Assembly: GCA_016196755.1 (NCBI GenBank)
Contig: JACPXC010000007.1
Span: 248,001 to 312,000, forward strand
Direction of reading: 5' to 3'
DNA length: 64,000 nt
Source of the DNA: Elusimicrobiota bacterium
GTDB lineage: Bacteria > Elusimicrobiota > Elusimicrobia > UBA1565
The notes under the pieces are model-generated. The model did not search any database, was not told the DNA's origin, and saw nothing but the letters and a program-made list of their open reading frames with translations. Made by a program: the position numbers and the translations under genes. Positions within the stretch are counted from its first letter, which is position 1. Each line of letters starts with the position of its first letter. Below, in pieces: positions 1 through 8,670 of this stretch.

Positions 1-238
1 GGGCGGGAGAGGGAACGCCGACGTATCCCTTCTCGGGGTCCATGGCCTCGGACATGTCCTCCTTCGCGGAGTCCCCGCCGTGACAGGACACGCAGGTCAG
101 CCCCTTCTCTTTGTGGATGTCGCGCGAGAAGGAGCGCAGGATGAGCGCGTGCTTATCCTCCAAGGTCGAGTGGCACTTGACGCAGGTATCGGCGCCGGCG
201 GGCGCGGCGAGGAGGGCCAGCGCCAGGAGCAGGCTCAC
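1..238 (-). CDS. Multihaem cytochrome c, 3' part off window
   Basis: Last visible gene of the leftward respiratory operon, running off the left edge. It begins with GTG at 238, which overlaps the TGA of the cytochrome b gene (GTGA). The first 16 or so residues are a hydrophobic Leu/Ala signal peptide ending in AGA. Two haem c sites, CVKCH and CVSCH, follow within the first 60 residues. It is therefore a periplasmic c-type cytochrome with at least two haems. Its position directly after Rieske and cytochrome b genes suggests that it takes electrons from that quinol-oxidising unit; this is inference. Total length and haem number cannot be known from this window. Confidence 0.8.
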   Translation of the reverse strand, partial: MSLLLALALLAAPAGADTCVKCHSTLEDKHALILRSFSRDIHKEKGLTCVSCHGGDSAKEDMSEAMDPEKGYVGVPSPA

Positions 239-1293
239 GAGAGGTATCCCCAGGCTGTCATGGCGCCCAGCACCGCCAGCGAGACCCACCCGAAGAGTTC
301 GACGGCCCGGTCTCGCCGGCCCTCCGGGACCAGACGTTCCCAGAACGGGACCAGCGCGAAGACCAGGCCGGCCGCTCCGATGACGGCGATGCCGACGAGC
401 TCCCCCGCTACGGGGCCGATCCTGCCGGGCAGGACCTTGAGGAACTGATACTGGGAGAGGAAATACCACTCCGGCTTGATGCCCGTCGGCGCGGAGGCCA
501 GGGCGTCGGCCTTCTTGCCCAGCTCCCAAGGGAAGAAGACCGCCAGCGCGCAGACCGCGTTTAGGACCACGAGCCAGAAGATGGCGTCGCGCAGGAGAAA
601 GTTCGGGAAGAACGCCATGGTCTTCTTGGCCCTATCGGCCCCCGCCATGCCCTGCGTCTGCACGAAGAGGAGGTGGACGCCCATGAGGCTGGTCAACAGG
701 GCGGGCAGGATGGCTACATGCAGGCCGAAGAAGCGCGAGAGCGTGGCCCCCGTCACCTCGTCTCCGCCGCGCACCAGCCGCAGGAGCCAATGCCCGACGA
801 GGGGGACCTGGCCGACGATGTCGGTGCCGACCTTGGTGGCGAAGTAGGCCAGCTCGTTCCAGGGCAGGAGGTAGCCGCTGAAGCCGAAGGCCATGGACAG
901 GCCGAGGAGGGCGCAGCCGGTCAGCCAGGTCAACTCGCGGGGCTTGCGGTAGGCCTTCATGAACAGCACGCTGAGCATGTGCAGGAGGACGAAGAGGACC
1001 ATCAGGTTGGCGCCCCAGGAGTGGACCGAGCGCATCAGCCAGCCGAACGGGACTTTGGTGGTGATGTAGCGCACGCTCTCGTAGGAGGCGTCGGTGCCGA
1101 CCCGGTAGTACATGAGCAGCAGGATCCCCGTCCCGACCTGGAGCAGGAACAGGAAGGCGGTCACGCCGCCGGCGTAATAGAAGACGCTGCCCCGGTGCAC
1201 GGGGACGCGCTTGTGGCGGGCGAACTCGACGAGGGCGCCCAAGTCGAAACGCTCGTCGAGCCATGCGTATGCCGCGGCCAGCGAGCCCCTCAT
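235..1293 (-). CDS. Cytochrome b (b6 plus subunit IV type)
   Basis: A 352-residue membrane cytochrome b of the bc1/b6f superfamily, the quinol-oxidising haem b subunit. Two histidine pairs, His91/His105 and His192/His207, sit in predicted helices; their spacings of 14 and 15 are those that bind the two b haems. A PEWY motif lies at about 274-277, the quinol-site signature of the C-terminal half, so b6-like and subunit-IV-like parts are fused. The ATG at 1293 overlaps the Rieske stop codon (ATGA), so the two are translationally coupled. Together they form the core of a bc-type complex, with the multihaem cytochromes probably replacing cytochrome c1. Confidence 0.93.
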   Translation of the reverse strand: MRGSLAAAYAWLDERFDLGALVEFARHKRVPVHRGSVFYYAGGVTAFLFLLQVGTGILLLMYYRVGTDASYESVRYITTKVPFGWLMRSVHSWGANLMVLFVLLHMLSVLFMKAYRKPRELTWLTGCALLGLSMAFGFSGYLLPWNELAYFATKVGTDIVGQVPLVGHWLLRLVRGGDEVTGATLSRFFGLHVAILPALLTSLMGVHLLFVQTQGMAGADRAKKTMAFFPNFLLRDAIFWLVVLNAVCALAVFFPWELGKKADALASAPTGIKPEWYFLSQYQFLKVLPGRIGPVAGELVGIAVIGAAGLVFALVPFWERLVPEGRRDRAVELFGWVSLAVLGAMTAWGYLS

Positions 1294-1718
1294 GCCGGCT
1301 TCCTGAACACCAGGACGTCGGTGCCCTGGACTTTCACCTCGTAGCGCTCGAGCGGCCGGGGCGGCGGCCCGGAGATGTTCTTGCCGCTCAGGTCGTATTT
1401 CCCGTTATGGCAGGCGCACAGGATCAGGTCCTCGTCCTTCTTGTACTGCACGATGCAGTCTAAGTGGGTGCAGGTGGCGTTGAGGGCGTGGAAGCCCCCT
1501 TTTAGGTCACGGATGACGATGACGGGCGAGCGTCCGAACTTAAGGATCTTGCTGAAGCCGTCCGCGAAATCCGCCACCGAGCCCACTTTGAGAATGTCCG
1601 GTTCGGCCTCGGTCTGTTCGGCCGGCAATAGGAAGCGCAGGACCGGGTAGAACATCGAGCCCATGAAGCCCGCCGCGCCGGCCCCCATAGCCAGATTCAA
1701 GAATGCCTTGCGATTCAT
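1290..1718 (-). CDS. Rieske 2Fe-2S protein
   Basis: A 142-residue Rieske iron-sulphur protein. It has the paired cluster motifs CTHLDC and CACHNG, which supply two Cys and two His ligands, with an N-terminal hydrophobic anchor at about residues 5-30. The ATG at 1718 was chosen over an in-frame GTG/ATG 12 codons upstream because AAGGTGA lies 7 nt before it. It would accept the first electron from quinol bound by the cytochrome b encoded immediately downstream. The 50-nt gap before this gene holds a motif also found before the first gene of the operon, so an internal promoter is possible. Confidence 0.94.
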   Translation of the reverse strand: MNRKAFLNLAMGAGAAGFMGSMFYPVLRFLLPAEQTEAEPDILKVGSVADFADGFSKILKFGRSPVIVIRDLKGGFHALNATCTHLDCIVQYKKDEDLILCACHNGKYDLSGKNISGPPPRPLERYEVKVQGTDVLVFRKPA

Positions 1719-1760
1719 GCGATTGGTCACCTTAGGGCATGACGAGTATCGCACTCATCT

Positions 1761-1777
1761 GATGCAACGTTATTGCC
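1761..1777 (-). promoter_or_regulatory. Motif shared with operon promoter region
   Basis: Read on the minus strand this is GGCAATAACGTTGCATC. It matches GGCAATTACGTTGCTTC upstream of the first operon gene (8671-8687) at 15 of 17 positions. The core GCAA-N5-TTGC is an inverted repeat, as expected of a dimeric regulator site. It lies about 43 nt upstream of the Rieske start and touches the 3' end of the NrfD gene. The function as an operator is inference. Confidence 0.35.
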
Positions 1778-2987
1778 GCGGTCGCAGGTCTCCAGTGAGG
1801 ACGGGGATGGTCATCTTGAGGAAGAGGGTATAGAGGAGCATCCCGAAAGCCCATATGCCGGCGCAGATGAGCCACTCGTTAAGGGTCGGGAAGTATTCCA
1901 CAATCTCGCCCAACTGGGTGGGGATGAAGGCCGGGACGACCAGGCCCATCCCTTTCTCGATCCAGATGCCGGCGATGGCCAACAGACAGGCTAGGTCCAG
2001 ATACTTGAGGCTCCGGGAGAGCGGCAGCATGAGCAGGACCAGGGCCGCCGCGTCCAGCGCCATGGCGGTCCAGATCCACCCCACCAGGCCGTGATGCCCG
2101 TGCAGTCCGAAGAAGAGATACTTGGCCGAGGCCACGTGGGCGGAGTCGGTGTAGAACTCCTTGAACAGCTCGCAGAAGAGCAGGAACACGTTGATGACCA
2201 TCGAGACCTGCACGATGTTCCGCAGCATCATGAGCGCTTTGTCCGTGACCTTGTAGTCGGTGACCCGACGTATGACCTGAAGGGTCAGGATCAGGAAGCC
2301 GGGTCCCGCCGTGAAGGCGGAGGCCAAAAAGCGCGGGGCGACGATGGCCGAGTTCCAGAACGGCCGCCCGCCCAGCCCGACATAGAGGAACGCCGTGACC
2401 GTGTGGATGCTTATGGCCCAGAACATCGCCAGGAAGACGAAGGGCAGATACCAGAGCTTGGACGGCTTGCGGCCCAGGTAGACCATGTAGACCAGGTAGC
2501 CGCAGATGTGCGCGTTGAGGGCCAGGTAGCCGTTGAGGACGATCACGTCCCAGCTCAGCATCGAGATGGGCCAGTTGAACTTGCCGACGAAGGGGATCAT
2601 GTGCCAGAAGCGGTCGGGCCGGCCCAGGTCGGCCGTGACGAAGAGCAGGCACATGACGATGACCGCCACGGCCAGGAGCTCGCCGAGGATGACGACGTCA
2701 TGGAGGGTCTCGTCCTTGTAGACGTAGACCGGGATGACCAGCATCACCGCCGCGGCGGCCATCCCGACGAGGAAGGTGAAGTTGGCGATATAAAGCCCCC
2801 AGGAGACCTGGTCCGACATCCCGGTCACCATCAGGCCGGCCGCCAGCTGCTTGCAGTAGGCGTTGAGCCCCAGGAGGGCCGCGGCCGTCAGCGCGGTCAT
2901 CCAGAGGAGGTAGCGCCAGTCGCCGTCGAGGGTGCGCGCCGCGCAGCGCGCGACGAAGACCAGGTAATCCTTGAGTTCTCTCATCAT
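1770..2987 (-). CDS. NrfD/PsrC-family membrane subunit (DsrP/HmeB-like)
   Basis: A 405-residue polytopic membrane protein of the NrfD family, with about ten hydrophobic segments. Members take electrons from or give them to the quinone pool, working with a ferredoxin subunit that faces the periplasm. The start is a double Met (ATG at 2987 and 2984) two bases after the stop of the ferredoxin gene. Order and spacing match DsrO-DsrP or HmeA-HmeB-like pairs. Its co-occurrence with Rieske and cytochrome b genes in one transcription unit is unusual. Family assignment is secure; the direction of electron flow is not visible. Confidence 0.9.
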   Translation of the reverse strand: MMRELKDYLVFVARCAARTLDGDWRYLLWMTALTAAALLGLNAYCKQLAAGLMVTGMSDQVSWGLYIANFTFLVGMAAAAVMLVIPVYVYKDETLHDVVILGELLAVAVIVMCLLFVTADLGRPDRFWHMIPFVGKFNWPISMLSWDVIVLNGYLALNAHICGYLVYMVYLGRKPSKLWYLPFVFLAMFWAISIHTVTAFLYVGLGGRPFWNSAIVAPRFLASAFTAGPGFLILTLQVIRRVTDYKVTDKALMMLRNIVQVSMVINVFLLFCELFKEFYTDSAHVASAKYLFFGLHGHHGLVGWIWTAMALDAAALVLLMLPLSRSLKYLDLACLLAIAGIWIEKGMGLVVPAFIPTQLGEIVEYFPTLNEWLICAGIWAFGMLLYTLFLKMTIPVLTGDLRPRQ

Positions 2988-2989
2988 GC

Positions 2990-3922
2990 TCAGAGGTCGA
3001 AGTAGTAGTAGAAGCGCGGCAGGGTCCCCACCTCCTCCTTGAGGACGTAGACCCGCTTGTTCTTGATGACCTGCGACACCTCGCTGTCCGGGTCGAGGAG
3101 GTTGCCGAACTTGCGCGAGCCGGTGGGGCAGACCTCGACGCAGGCCGGATACTTGCCCTCCCGGGTCCGCTGCAGGCAGAAGGTGCACTTCTCGACCACG
3201 CCCTTGGGGCGCGGGCGGTTGGAGAGGTAGGCCATGTCGGCGTTGAGCTCCCCGGCGGGAATCTCCGGCTTGGCGAAGTTGAAGCGCCGGGCGTAATACG
3301 GACAGGCGGCCATGCAGTAGCGGCAGCCGATGCACCAGTCATAGTCCACCACGATGATGCCGTCGGGCTCCTGCCAGGTGGCCTTGACCGGGCAGACCTT
3401 CACGCAGGGAGCCTTGCGGCATTGGTGGCACTGCACGGGCATGTAGTAGAAGCCGGCCTCGGGGACTTCCCCCTCATAGTGGTGCTCGGAGCTCTCCACG
3501 TCTATGGAGCCCTTGCGCATCTTCAGCACCCGGATGTATTGAAGCTCGGGGTTGCGCGACTGGTTGTTCTCTTTGACGCAGGCGTGGACGCACTTTCGGC
3601 AGCCTATGCAGCGCCCGATGTTGAGCGCGTAGCCGAACTCCACTCCCGGGATCGGCGGCGGGTCGCTGAGGTTGGCGCGCACCCCGTAGTCCTTCTTGAC
3701 CTGCTTGGCGATGCGCTCGAGGACGGCCTTCTTTTCCTCTGGGCTCAGCTCCTTGTAGTGCTGCTGGAGGAACTCCTCCAGGCTGGGGAGATCGAGGACG
3801 TCCTTGAGGGGAGACAGCGCGGCGGCGGTGGCCGCGGTCGCGCTGGCCGCCACGGCGGCGAGGAATGCCGCGCGGGTCATCCCGCCGGCGCCGCCGTCCG
3901 GCTGCTCCGGGCCGTCGTTCAT
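2990..3922 (-). CDS. Periplasmic ferredoxin with four 4Fe-4S clusters
   Basis: A 310-residue iron-sulphur protein of the DsrO/HybA/NrfC class. The N-terminal 40 residues form a hydrophobic export region; the segment before it reads TRAAFL, lacking a clear twin arginine. Sixteen-plus Cys residues follow in the usual groups, including CIGCRKC, CHQCRKAPC, CIGCRYC and CTFCLQ, enough for four 4Fe-4S clusters. It begins with ATG at 3922, overlapping the stop of the preceding cytochrome gene (ATGA), and is followed 2 bp later by the NrfD subunit. It should be the electron wire between NrfD and the multihaem cytochromes. Confidence 0.9.
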   Translation of the reverse strand: MNDGPEQPDGGAGGMTRAAFLAAVAASATAATAAALSPLKDVLDLPSLEEFLQQHYKELSPEEKKAVLERIAKQVKKDYGVRANLSDPPPIPGVEFGYALNIGRCIGCRKCVHACVKENNQSRNPELQYIRVLKMRKGSIDVESSEHHYEGEVPEAGFYYMPVQCHQCRKAPCVKVCPVKATWQEPDGIIVVDYDWCIGCRYCMAACPYYARRFNFAKPEIPAGELNADMAYLSNRPRPKGVVEKCTFCLQRTREGKYPACVEVCPTGSRKFGNLLDPDSEVSQVIKNKRVYVLKEEVGTLPRFYYYFDL

Positions 3923-4497
3923 GAGCGTTCTCTCGCGCGCGGGTTGACATGCGGGCCGGGCGCGGCTTCGATAGCCTTGAAGACCGGCCAATGCGGGTCG
4001 TGGCAGGCGATGCAGACCGTCGTCCTGGGGCCGCCTTTGGCCAGGTCCCAATGCCCGGTGCGCCGTCCGTGCGAGCCGTTTTTCCAATCCCGGAAGGTCG
4101 TGCCGTGGCACTTGGCGCACAGCAGTTGGACGTCGGCAAGCTTGATGGGCGCGCCGTCGAAGTCCGCGAAGTGCGTGGGGTCGGCCCGGTGGTGACAGTT
4201 GAAGCAGTGCTGGTTGCGACCATGCTGCAGCTTCTTGGCCTCGTGGAAGACCCCCCGTTCCTTGGGGTTGCCGGTGTTGGGTTCCAGGCCCTCGTGGCAG
4301 GAGGAGCAGGGCGCGCCGTCGAACATCATCGCGGACGGCACCTTCCTGACGGTGGCGGGATCGTAATGCTCGGGCTTGAGCGGCGGCAGCTCATCGAGGC
4401 CCGGGCCCTTCCCGATGAGGTCCACGGCGAACACCCCGGCCAGGACCAGGAAGGTCCCCACGCAGGCCCCGCCGACCCAGCGAGGCACGGGGGTCAT
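3919..4497 (-). CDS. Membrane-anchored tetrahaem cytochrome c
   Basis: A 192-residue protein with one N-terminal transmembrane segment (about residues 8-27) and four CXXCH haem sites (CSSCH, CFNCH, CAKCH, CIACH). Extra His residues, for example in CFNCHH, could be distal ligands. The ATG at 4497 overlaps the stop of the 5-haem gene. It is a likely small electron-transfer subunit docking to the ferredoxin/NrfD pair, comparable in role to DsrJ; that comparison is by context, not by sequence identity. Confidence 0.85.
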   Translation of the reverse strand: MTPVPRWVGGACVGTFLVLAGVFAVDLIGKGPGLDELPPLKPEHYDPATVRKVPSAMMFDGAPCSSCHEGLEPNTGNPKERGVFHEAKKLQHGRNQHCFNCHHRADPTHFADFDGAPIKLADVQLLCAKCHGTTFRDWKNGSHGRRTGHWDLAKGGPRTTVCIACHDPHWPVFKAIEAAPGPHVNPRARERS

Positions 4498-5243
4498 GGG
4501 CCTTTGCGGTCCTTGTGCGCCGCGTTGTATAGCGCCTTGAGCTCCGCCAGGAGCTCCTGGGAGCGCGGGGGCAGGCGCTTGAAATCGAACTCGTGCCAGA
4601 ACAGGACGATATCGTCGTAGGACGCGTCGGCCTTCTTCATCGCCTGGGGCTTCCCGACCGACTCGTAGTAGAACTTGAGGCCGCGCCGGTAGCCGTTGGC
4701 GTGGTTGAGCCGTTCCAGGATCTCCTTGGCCTGAGCTATGACCTCCGGGCGGTTCTTGGTCTTGGCGTTGTGGCAACCGGCGCAGGCGCGCTCGATGATC
4801 GAGGAAGAGTAGACCTTCGTGTCCAGCGCGCCATGACAGGTGATGCAGCTGGGGCCCCGGCCGGCGGACTCCAGCTGGGCGTAATGGCGGCTCTTCACGA
4901 AGCGCTGCAGAACGGCGTCGTGGCACCGTCCGCAGGTCCGGGGGATGTTCTTGTAGTGGAACGGGCTCTGGGGGTCGGATTGGGGGAGGATGCCGGCATG
5001 CGCGGCGGCCTGCTCGGCCTGGGCCTTGTCGCCCCCATGGCAGTCCGTGCAGGAGAGCCCGGCACGGTCATGGGCCGAGCCGCTCCAGTCCTGATAGTAG
5101 TCGTAGATCTTCTTGTTCTGGACCCGGAACCGCTCGTCTTTGTGGCAGTCCCGGCAGCTGTCCACCGGCGGCGCAGCGGCGCCCAGGGCCGGGATGAGCA
5201 GTACGGCCGTCATGAGGCAGGCGGAACGAAGGAAGCCGTTCAT
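4494..5243 (-). CDS. Periplasmic pentahaem cytochrome c
   Basis: A 249-residue exported cytochrome with a signal peptide ending near GAAA (residues 1-24) and five CXXCH motifs (CRDCH, CTDCH, CGRCH, CITCH, CAGCH). The last 90 residues have no haem motif and are rich in Lys and aromatic residues. The arrangement resembles the cytochrome c3/c7-like and DUF-type periplasmic carriers found in metal-reducing bacteria, but no precise family is recognised. It is followed by the tetrahaem gene with an ATGA overlap. A GTTGCTTC motif upstream, at 5262-5278, resembles the operon motif. Confidence 0.85.
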   Translation of the reverse strand: MNGFLRSACLMTAVLLIPALGAAAPPVDSCRDCHKDERFRVQNKKIYDYYQDWSGSAHDRAGLSCTDCHGGDKAQAEQAAAHAGILPQSDPQSPFHYKNIPRTCGRCHDAVLQRFVKSRHYAQLESAGRGPSCITCHGALDTKVYSSSIIERACAGCHNAKTKNRPEVIAQAKEILERLNHANGYRRGLKFYYESVGKPQAMKKADASYDDIVLFWHEFDFKRLPPRSQELLAELKALYNAAHKDRKGP

Positions 5244-5261
5244 AGGATCGTCCTATTCAGA

Positions 5262-5278
5262 AGCAACACAACGACCAA
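5262..5278 (-). promoter_or_regulatory. Partial copy of the operon motif
   Basis: On the minus strand this reads GGTCGTTGTGTTGCTTC. It shares the 3' half GTTGCTTC with the motif at 8671-8687 and lies about 19 nt before the 5-haem gene. It is a degenerate copy and could be chance. Confidence 0.2.
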
Positions 5279-5292
5279 TCGGGGACGACGCC

Positions 5293-7035
5293 TCAAGGGG
5301 CATGGCATTCGGAGCACACTTCCCGCTCCACTCCCTTTTTGAGCGGGACCGACTTGTGGCCTCCCAACTCATGGCACTTGCGGCAGGCGCCCGCGGCGGC
5401 CTCCACGTGCATGGCGTGGGGCATCGCCTTGCCTTTGTGCCGGACCGTGTCCGGAGGCACCTTCACGCCGGCTTTCTGATGGCACATGGTGGCGCAGAAG
5501 GACCCCGAGACCAGCGGCAGGTCGGCAAGCTCCGCGCCGTCTCCCCCCGTCGCGGAGTGCGCGGCGCCGAGGCTGGAGTCGACCTGGGCGATGGCCGAGG
5601 CGGCCAGGTAGATGTTGTGCTCGCCCCGGCCTGCGCGCAGGAACTCCAGGTCCCGCCCGGCCTTGGCCAAGGCGGCGCCCCAGCGCTTCCTCTCCTTGTC
5701 CCCCAACGCGGAAGCGGCCAGCGCCTTCTCGGCCGCGCCGCGCTTGGCGTCGAGCTTGTCGAGGGTCTTGGCGAGTTCCCCTCTGGTCTCCTCGAAGAGG
5801 CCTTGGAACGTGGGGCCATGGCATTTGACGCAGGCCTCGTGGGACGCCTTGGTCGTAGAGCCCTTGGGGTCGCCTTTGCGGGCGCTGGCCTCGTAGTGAC
5901 AGGCCGCGCAGTCGACGTCGGCGAGGAACATCGGGCTCGGCATCGGGGCGAGGCCGAAGCGCTCCGCGGCGCGTCCCGAGTAGAAGGCCAGCGGCGCGTC
6001 GTGCTTGCCGGTGTGGCAGATGCCGCAGTCGAACTTCACCGACGGCCCGTGCCAGCCCTCGGGCGGCGCCTCGGGCAGGGGCTTGCCGGGCGGGGGCAGG
6101 ACGTCCTTGGGGACGGTGGACCCGTGGCGGATCTCTTGGTGGCAATGGAAGCAGGCCACGCTCTTGACGGTGACGTGCTGCTCGTGGATGAAGGGGATGT
6201 CGTCAAAGCGCGCCATCTTTTCCTGGTCGTTGTGGCACGTGAAGCAGCGGTCCTTGCTGGCCTCCCCTTTCCCGGCCACGATGTCCATGTGGCAGTTGAG
6301 GCAGGAGACGCCGCGCTTGGTGACGAACTCCCGATGGTCATAGGTCATGTTGCCGATCTTGATCTTCTTGGCGGGGACCTCGTGGCAGCCCACGCAGCCG
6401 GCCAAGGGCTTGAGCTCCCGGCCCTCGCCCATGTCCTTGAAGTGGCAGAGGAAGCAGGTGTCGTAGGTGACCTCCATGTGGTTGCCCATGACCATCTGGG
6501 CGTGGCAGGAGGTGCAGCGCAGCTGCCGGCCGCGGCGCTTGTCGGCCAGGTGCGGCCGGTGATCGAACTTGACGCCGGTCTTGGCCATGATCTTGCCCTC
6601 GAGCAGACGCGTCGAGTGGCAGCCCGAGCGCAGGCAGGAGGCGTCCTCGACGACGGCGAAGGGCTTGGAGTTGTAGGTGCGCGTCACGTACTTGGCCACC
6701 TGGGACAGGTTCTGGTACTTCTTGTAAAGGAGGGAGCGGAACTCCCCGACGTTCGCCGCCGGAGGGTAGTGGCATTCGATGCAGGCCACGCCGGCGTGCT
6801 TGGAGTGCTTCCACGCCTTGTAGTAGGGCTCCATGATGTGGCAGGAATTGCAGAACTGCGGGCTCTCGGAGTACTTGATGAGGCCGACGTTGGCGACGAG
6901 GAAGAACACGAAAGCCCCGGCGGCCAACGCGAAGAAGCGCGGCGTCAGGCGCCAGTTCCAGCGCTCACCCGGAGCCACCTCGACGCCGCCCAGCGCCAAG
7001 AGCCGGCGCAGCCGGTCCTTGAGCCCCTGGTTCAC
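5293..7035 (-). CDS. NapC/NirT-anchored protein with about 15 haems
   Basis: A 580-residue cytochrome with a single transmembrane anchor at about 32-53, followed by a NapC/NrfH-like start (FCNSCHIMEP, then CIECHYPP), the fold that takes electrons from quinol. Thirteen standard CXXCH sites are present, plus a CX4CH site (CLRSGCH) near residue 130 and a CX3CH site (CATMCH) near 524, giving up to 15 haems. A Lys/Glu-rich, probably helical stretch (about 400-470) separates the last haem groups. The GTG at 7035 follows AAGGAGG at a good distance and overlaps the upstream stop (GTGA). It is probably a long periplasmic electron conduit. Confidence 0.88.
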   Translation of the reverse strand: MNQGLKDRLRRLLALGGVEVAPGERWNWRLTPRFFALAAGAFVFFLVANVGLIKYSESPQFCNSCHIMEPYYKAWKHSKHAGVACIECHYPPAANVGEFRSLLYKKYQNLSQVAKYVTRTYNSKPFAVVEDASCLRSGCHSTRLLEGKIMAKTGVKFDHRPHLADKRRGRQLRCTSCHAQMVMGNHMEVTYDTCFLCHFKDMGEGRELKPLAGCVGCHEVPAKKIKIGNMTYDHREFVTKRGVSCLNCHMDIVAGKGEASKDRCFTCHNDQEKMARFDDIPFIHEQHVTVKSVACFHCHQEIRHGSTVPKDVLPPPGKPLPEAPPEGWHGPSVKFDCGICHTGKHDAPLAFYSGRAAERFGLAPMPSPMFLADVDCAACHYEASARKGDPKGSTTKASHEACVKCHGPTFQGLFEETRGELAKTLDKLDAKRGAAEKALAASALGDKERKRWGAALAKAGRDLEFLRAGRGEHNIYLAASAIAQVDSSLGAAHSATGGDGAELADLPLVSGSFCATMCHQKAGVKVPPDTVRHKGKAMPHAMHVEAAAGACRKCHELGGHKSVPLKKGVEREVCSECHAP

Positions 7036-8651
7036 TTCTCCTCCTTATGGATGCGCGGCCGCCCGGTCAGCCACGCCCAGTTCATCGGGTAGATCTCCGG
7101 GTCGAAGGCCACCCAGTAACCGTGCCAGACGAGGATCGCCAGGCAGGCCAGGACGGCCTCCATGAAGTGGACGACGCTGGCGGTCTCCATGACCCAGAGC
7201 GGCAGCAGGCGCAGGGTCAGCGAGTCGAAGGCCAGGACGGCCCCGGTGGCCAGCATGACGCCCGAGCCCCAGACCAGGGCCCAGTACTCGGCCTTCTCGA
7301 TGTACGAGAAGCGCGCCAAGGCCGGGCGCCGGCGCGTGAGCCCGGCGTTGTAGGCGAGCACGCGGAACGGGTCGCGCAGGTCGCGCCGGGAGGGCAGCAG
7401 CGCCGATAGGCGCGCCTTGCCGGCCGCGGAGAGGAGGAGATACGCGGCGTGATAGACGCCGACCAGGCAGAAGGCCCCCGCCGCCGCGCGATGGACGAGC
7501 CGGCGCAGCGCCTCGCCGCCCAGCGACTCGAAAGGCAGCCCCCACCAGTGCCCCGTGTACTTTAATGCAAAGCCGCTGTAGGCCAGGAGCAGGAAGGTGA
7601 CGGCCAGCGCCGCGTGCTGGAGGCGCTCGCCGCCGCTCAGCATCGGATCCTCCTCCGCGCGCATCGGCCGCCGGTCGCCGGTGAGAGCCTTGTGGGCCAG
7701 GTCGAGGAGGTTATGGAAGAGCATCCCGCCGATCGTCAGCGGGATGGCGATGAGATAGAAGATGCGCAGCAGGCCCGCGGCCCGGCTGCCCTCGCCGGAA
7801 CCGGACAGCGACTCGTGGACCTTGCCCGTCCCCAGGCGCAGCGCGGCCCCGGCGTGGCACTGGCCGCAGGCGGTCGCCACGTTGGCGGGATGGATCCGGG
7901 ACGCCGGGTCGCTCGAGGGACGGATGTCGTGGACGCCGTGGCAGGATGCGCAGCTGGCCACCCGAAGTCCGCTGCCGTTCTGCGCCGCCAACCCGTGGTA
8001 CGAGCTCATAAACGACTCCACGCGCCCCGCCGGGACCTTGAAGCTGCCGACCAGGCGCTCCGAGGCGTGGCAAGAGGCGCAGGTGCGCGTGACGCTGCCG
8101 CTCGACACGCTGGATTCGGGGGAGGAGGGGGAGCGGACCGTGTGCTCTCCGTGACAGTCCGTGCAGGCGGGGGCTTCCTTCGTCCCGGCGGCCAGCGCCG
8201 CGCCGTGGACGCTGGCCCGGTACGCGGCCGCCTCCGCGCGGTGGCAGCTCCCGCAGGTGGCGGCGAGGTTGGGCTTGCCGACCCGCGAGCGCGAGTCGAT
8301 CCCGGGCCGCACGTCGTGGGCGCCGTGGCAGTCCACGCAGGAGGCGGCCCGGGTGGAGCCGTGGATAGCGGCTTCGCCATGGACCGTCGTCCGGTAGCTC
8401 TTGGTCGCCTCGGCATGGCAGCGCGTGCAGTCGGGCGCCGGCAGCTTCCCATGCGGGGCCTCGTCCGCGCCGGGGTGGCAGGCCGTGCAGGCCAGCGACC
8501 TGTGGGCCGTGGCGGCGTAGGACTCGAGCCGCGGGGTCGGGGCCCCGCCGTCCGGGTTGTGGCAGCCTAGACAGGTCTCGGCCTCTTCAGGCAAACCGCG
8601 GGCGCCGGCGGGAAGCGCCAGCAGCGTTAGGAAGACGAGGCTCAAAGACAT
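7032..8651 (-). CDS. Nine-haem cytochrome fused to b561-like membrane domain
   Basis: First gene of the operon, 539 residues. The ATG at 8651 is preceded by GGAGGG at 4 nt; an upstream in-frame ATG would add 27 residues before the signal peptide and is less likely. After the signal peptide (ending near ARG) come nine CXXCH sites in about 270 residues, many followed by a His seven or so residues later. The C-terminal 250 residues form a membrane domain with about five helices and several His (for example the VHF and VWH segments), as in di-haem b561 or formate-dehydrogenase-gamma proteins. The fusion should pass electrons between quinone and periplasmic haems. Confidence 0.85.
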   Translation of the reverse strand: MSLSLVFLTLLALPAGARGLPEEAETCLGCHNPDGGAPTPRLESYAATAHRSLACTACHPGADEAPHGKLPAPDCTRCHAEATKSYRTTVHGEAAIHGSTRAASCVDCHGAHDVRPGIDSRSRVGKPNLAATCGSCHRAEAAAYRASVHGAALAAGTKEAPACTDCHGEHTVRSPSSPESSVSSGSVTRTCASCHASERLVGSFKVPAGRVESFMSSYHGLAAQNGSGLRVASCASCHGVHDIRPSSDPASRIHPANVATACGQCHAGAALRLGTGKVHESLSGSGEGSRAAGLLRIFYLIAIPLTIGGMLFHNLLDLAHKALTGDRRPMRAEEDPMLSGGERLQHAALAVTFLLLAYSGFALKYTGHWWGLPFESLGGEALRRLVHRAAAGAFCLVGVYHAAYLLLSAAGKARLSALLPSRRDLRDPFRVLAYNAGLTRRRPALARFSYIEKAEYWALVWGSGVMLATGAVLAFDSLTLRLLPLWVMETASVVHFMEAVLACLAILVWHGYWVAFDPEIYPMNWAWLTGRPRIHKEEK

Positions 8652-8670
8652 CGGCCCTCCGGCTTCCATA

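Noticed and set aside
5113-7092. Plus-strand ORF of 659 codons
   Set aside because: Antisense to the multihaem gene; Val/Gly/His-rich shadow sequence without domains.
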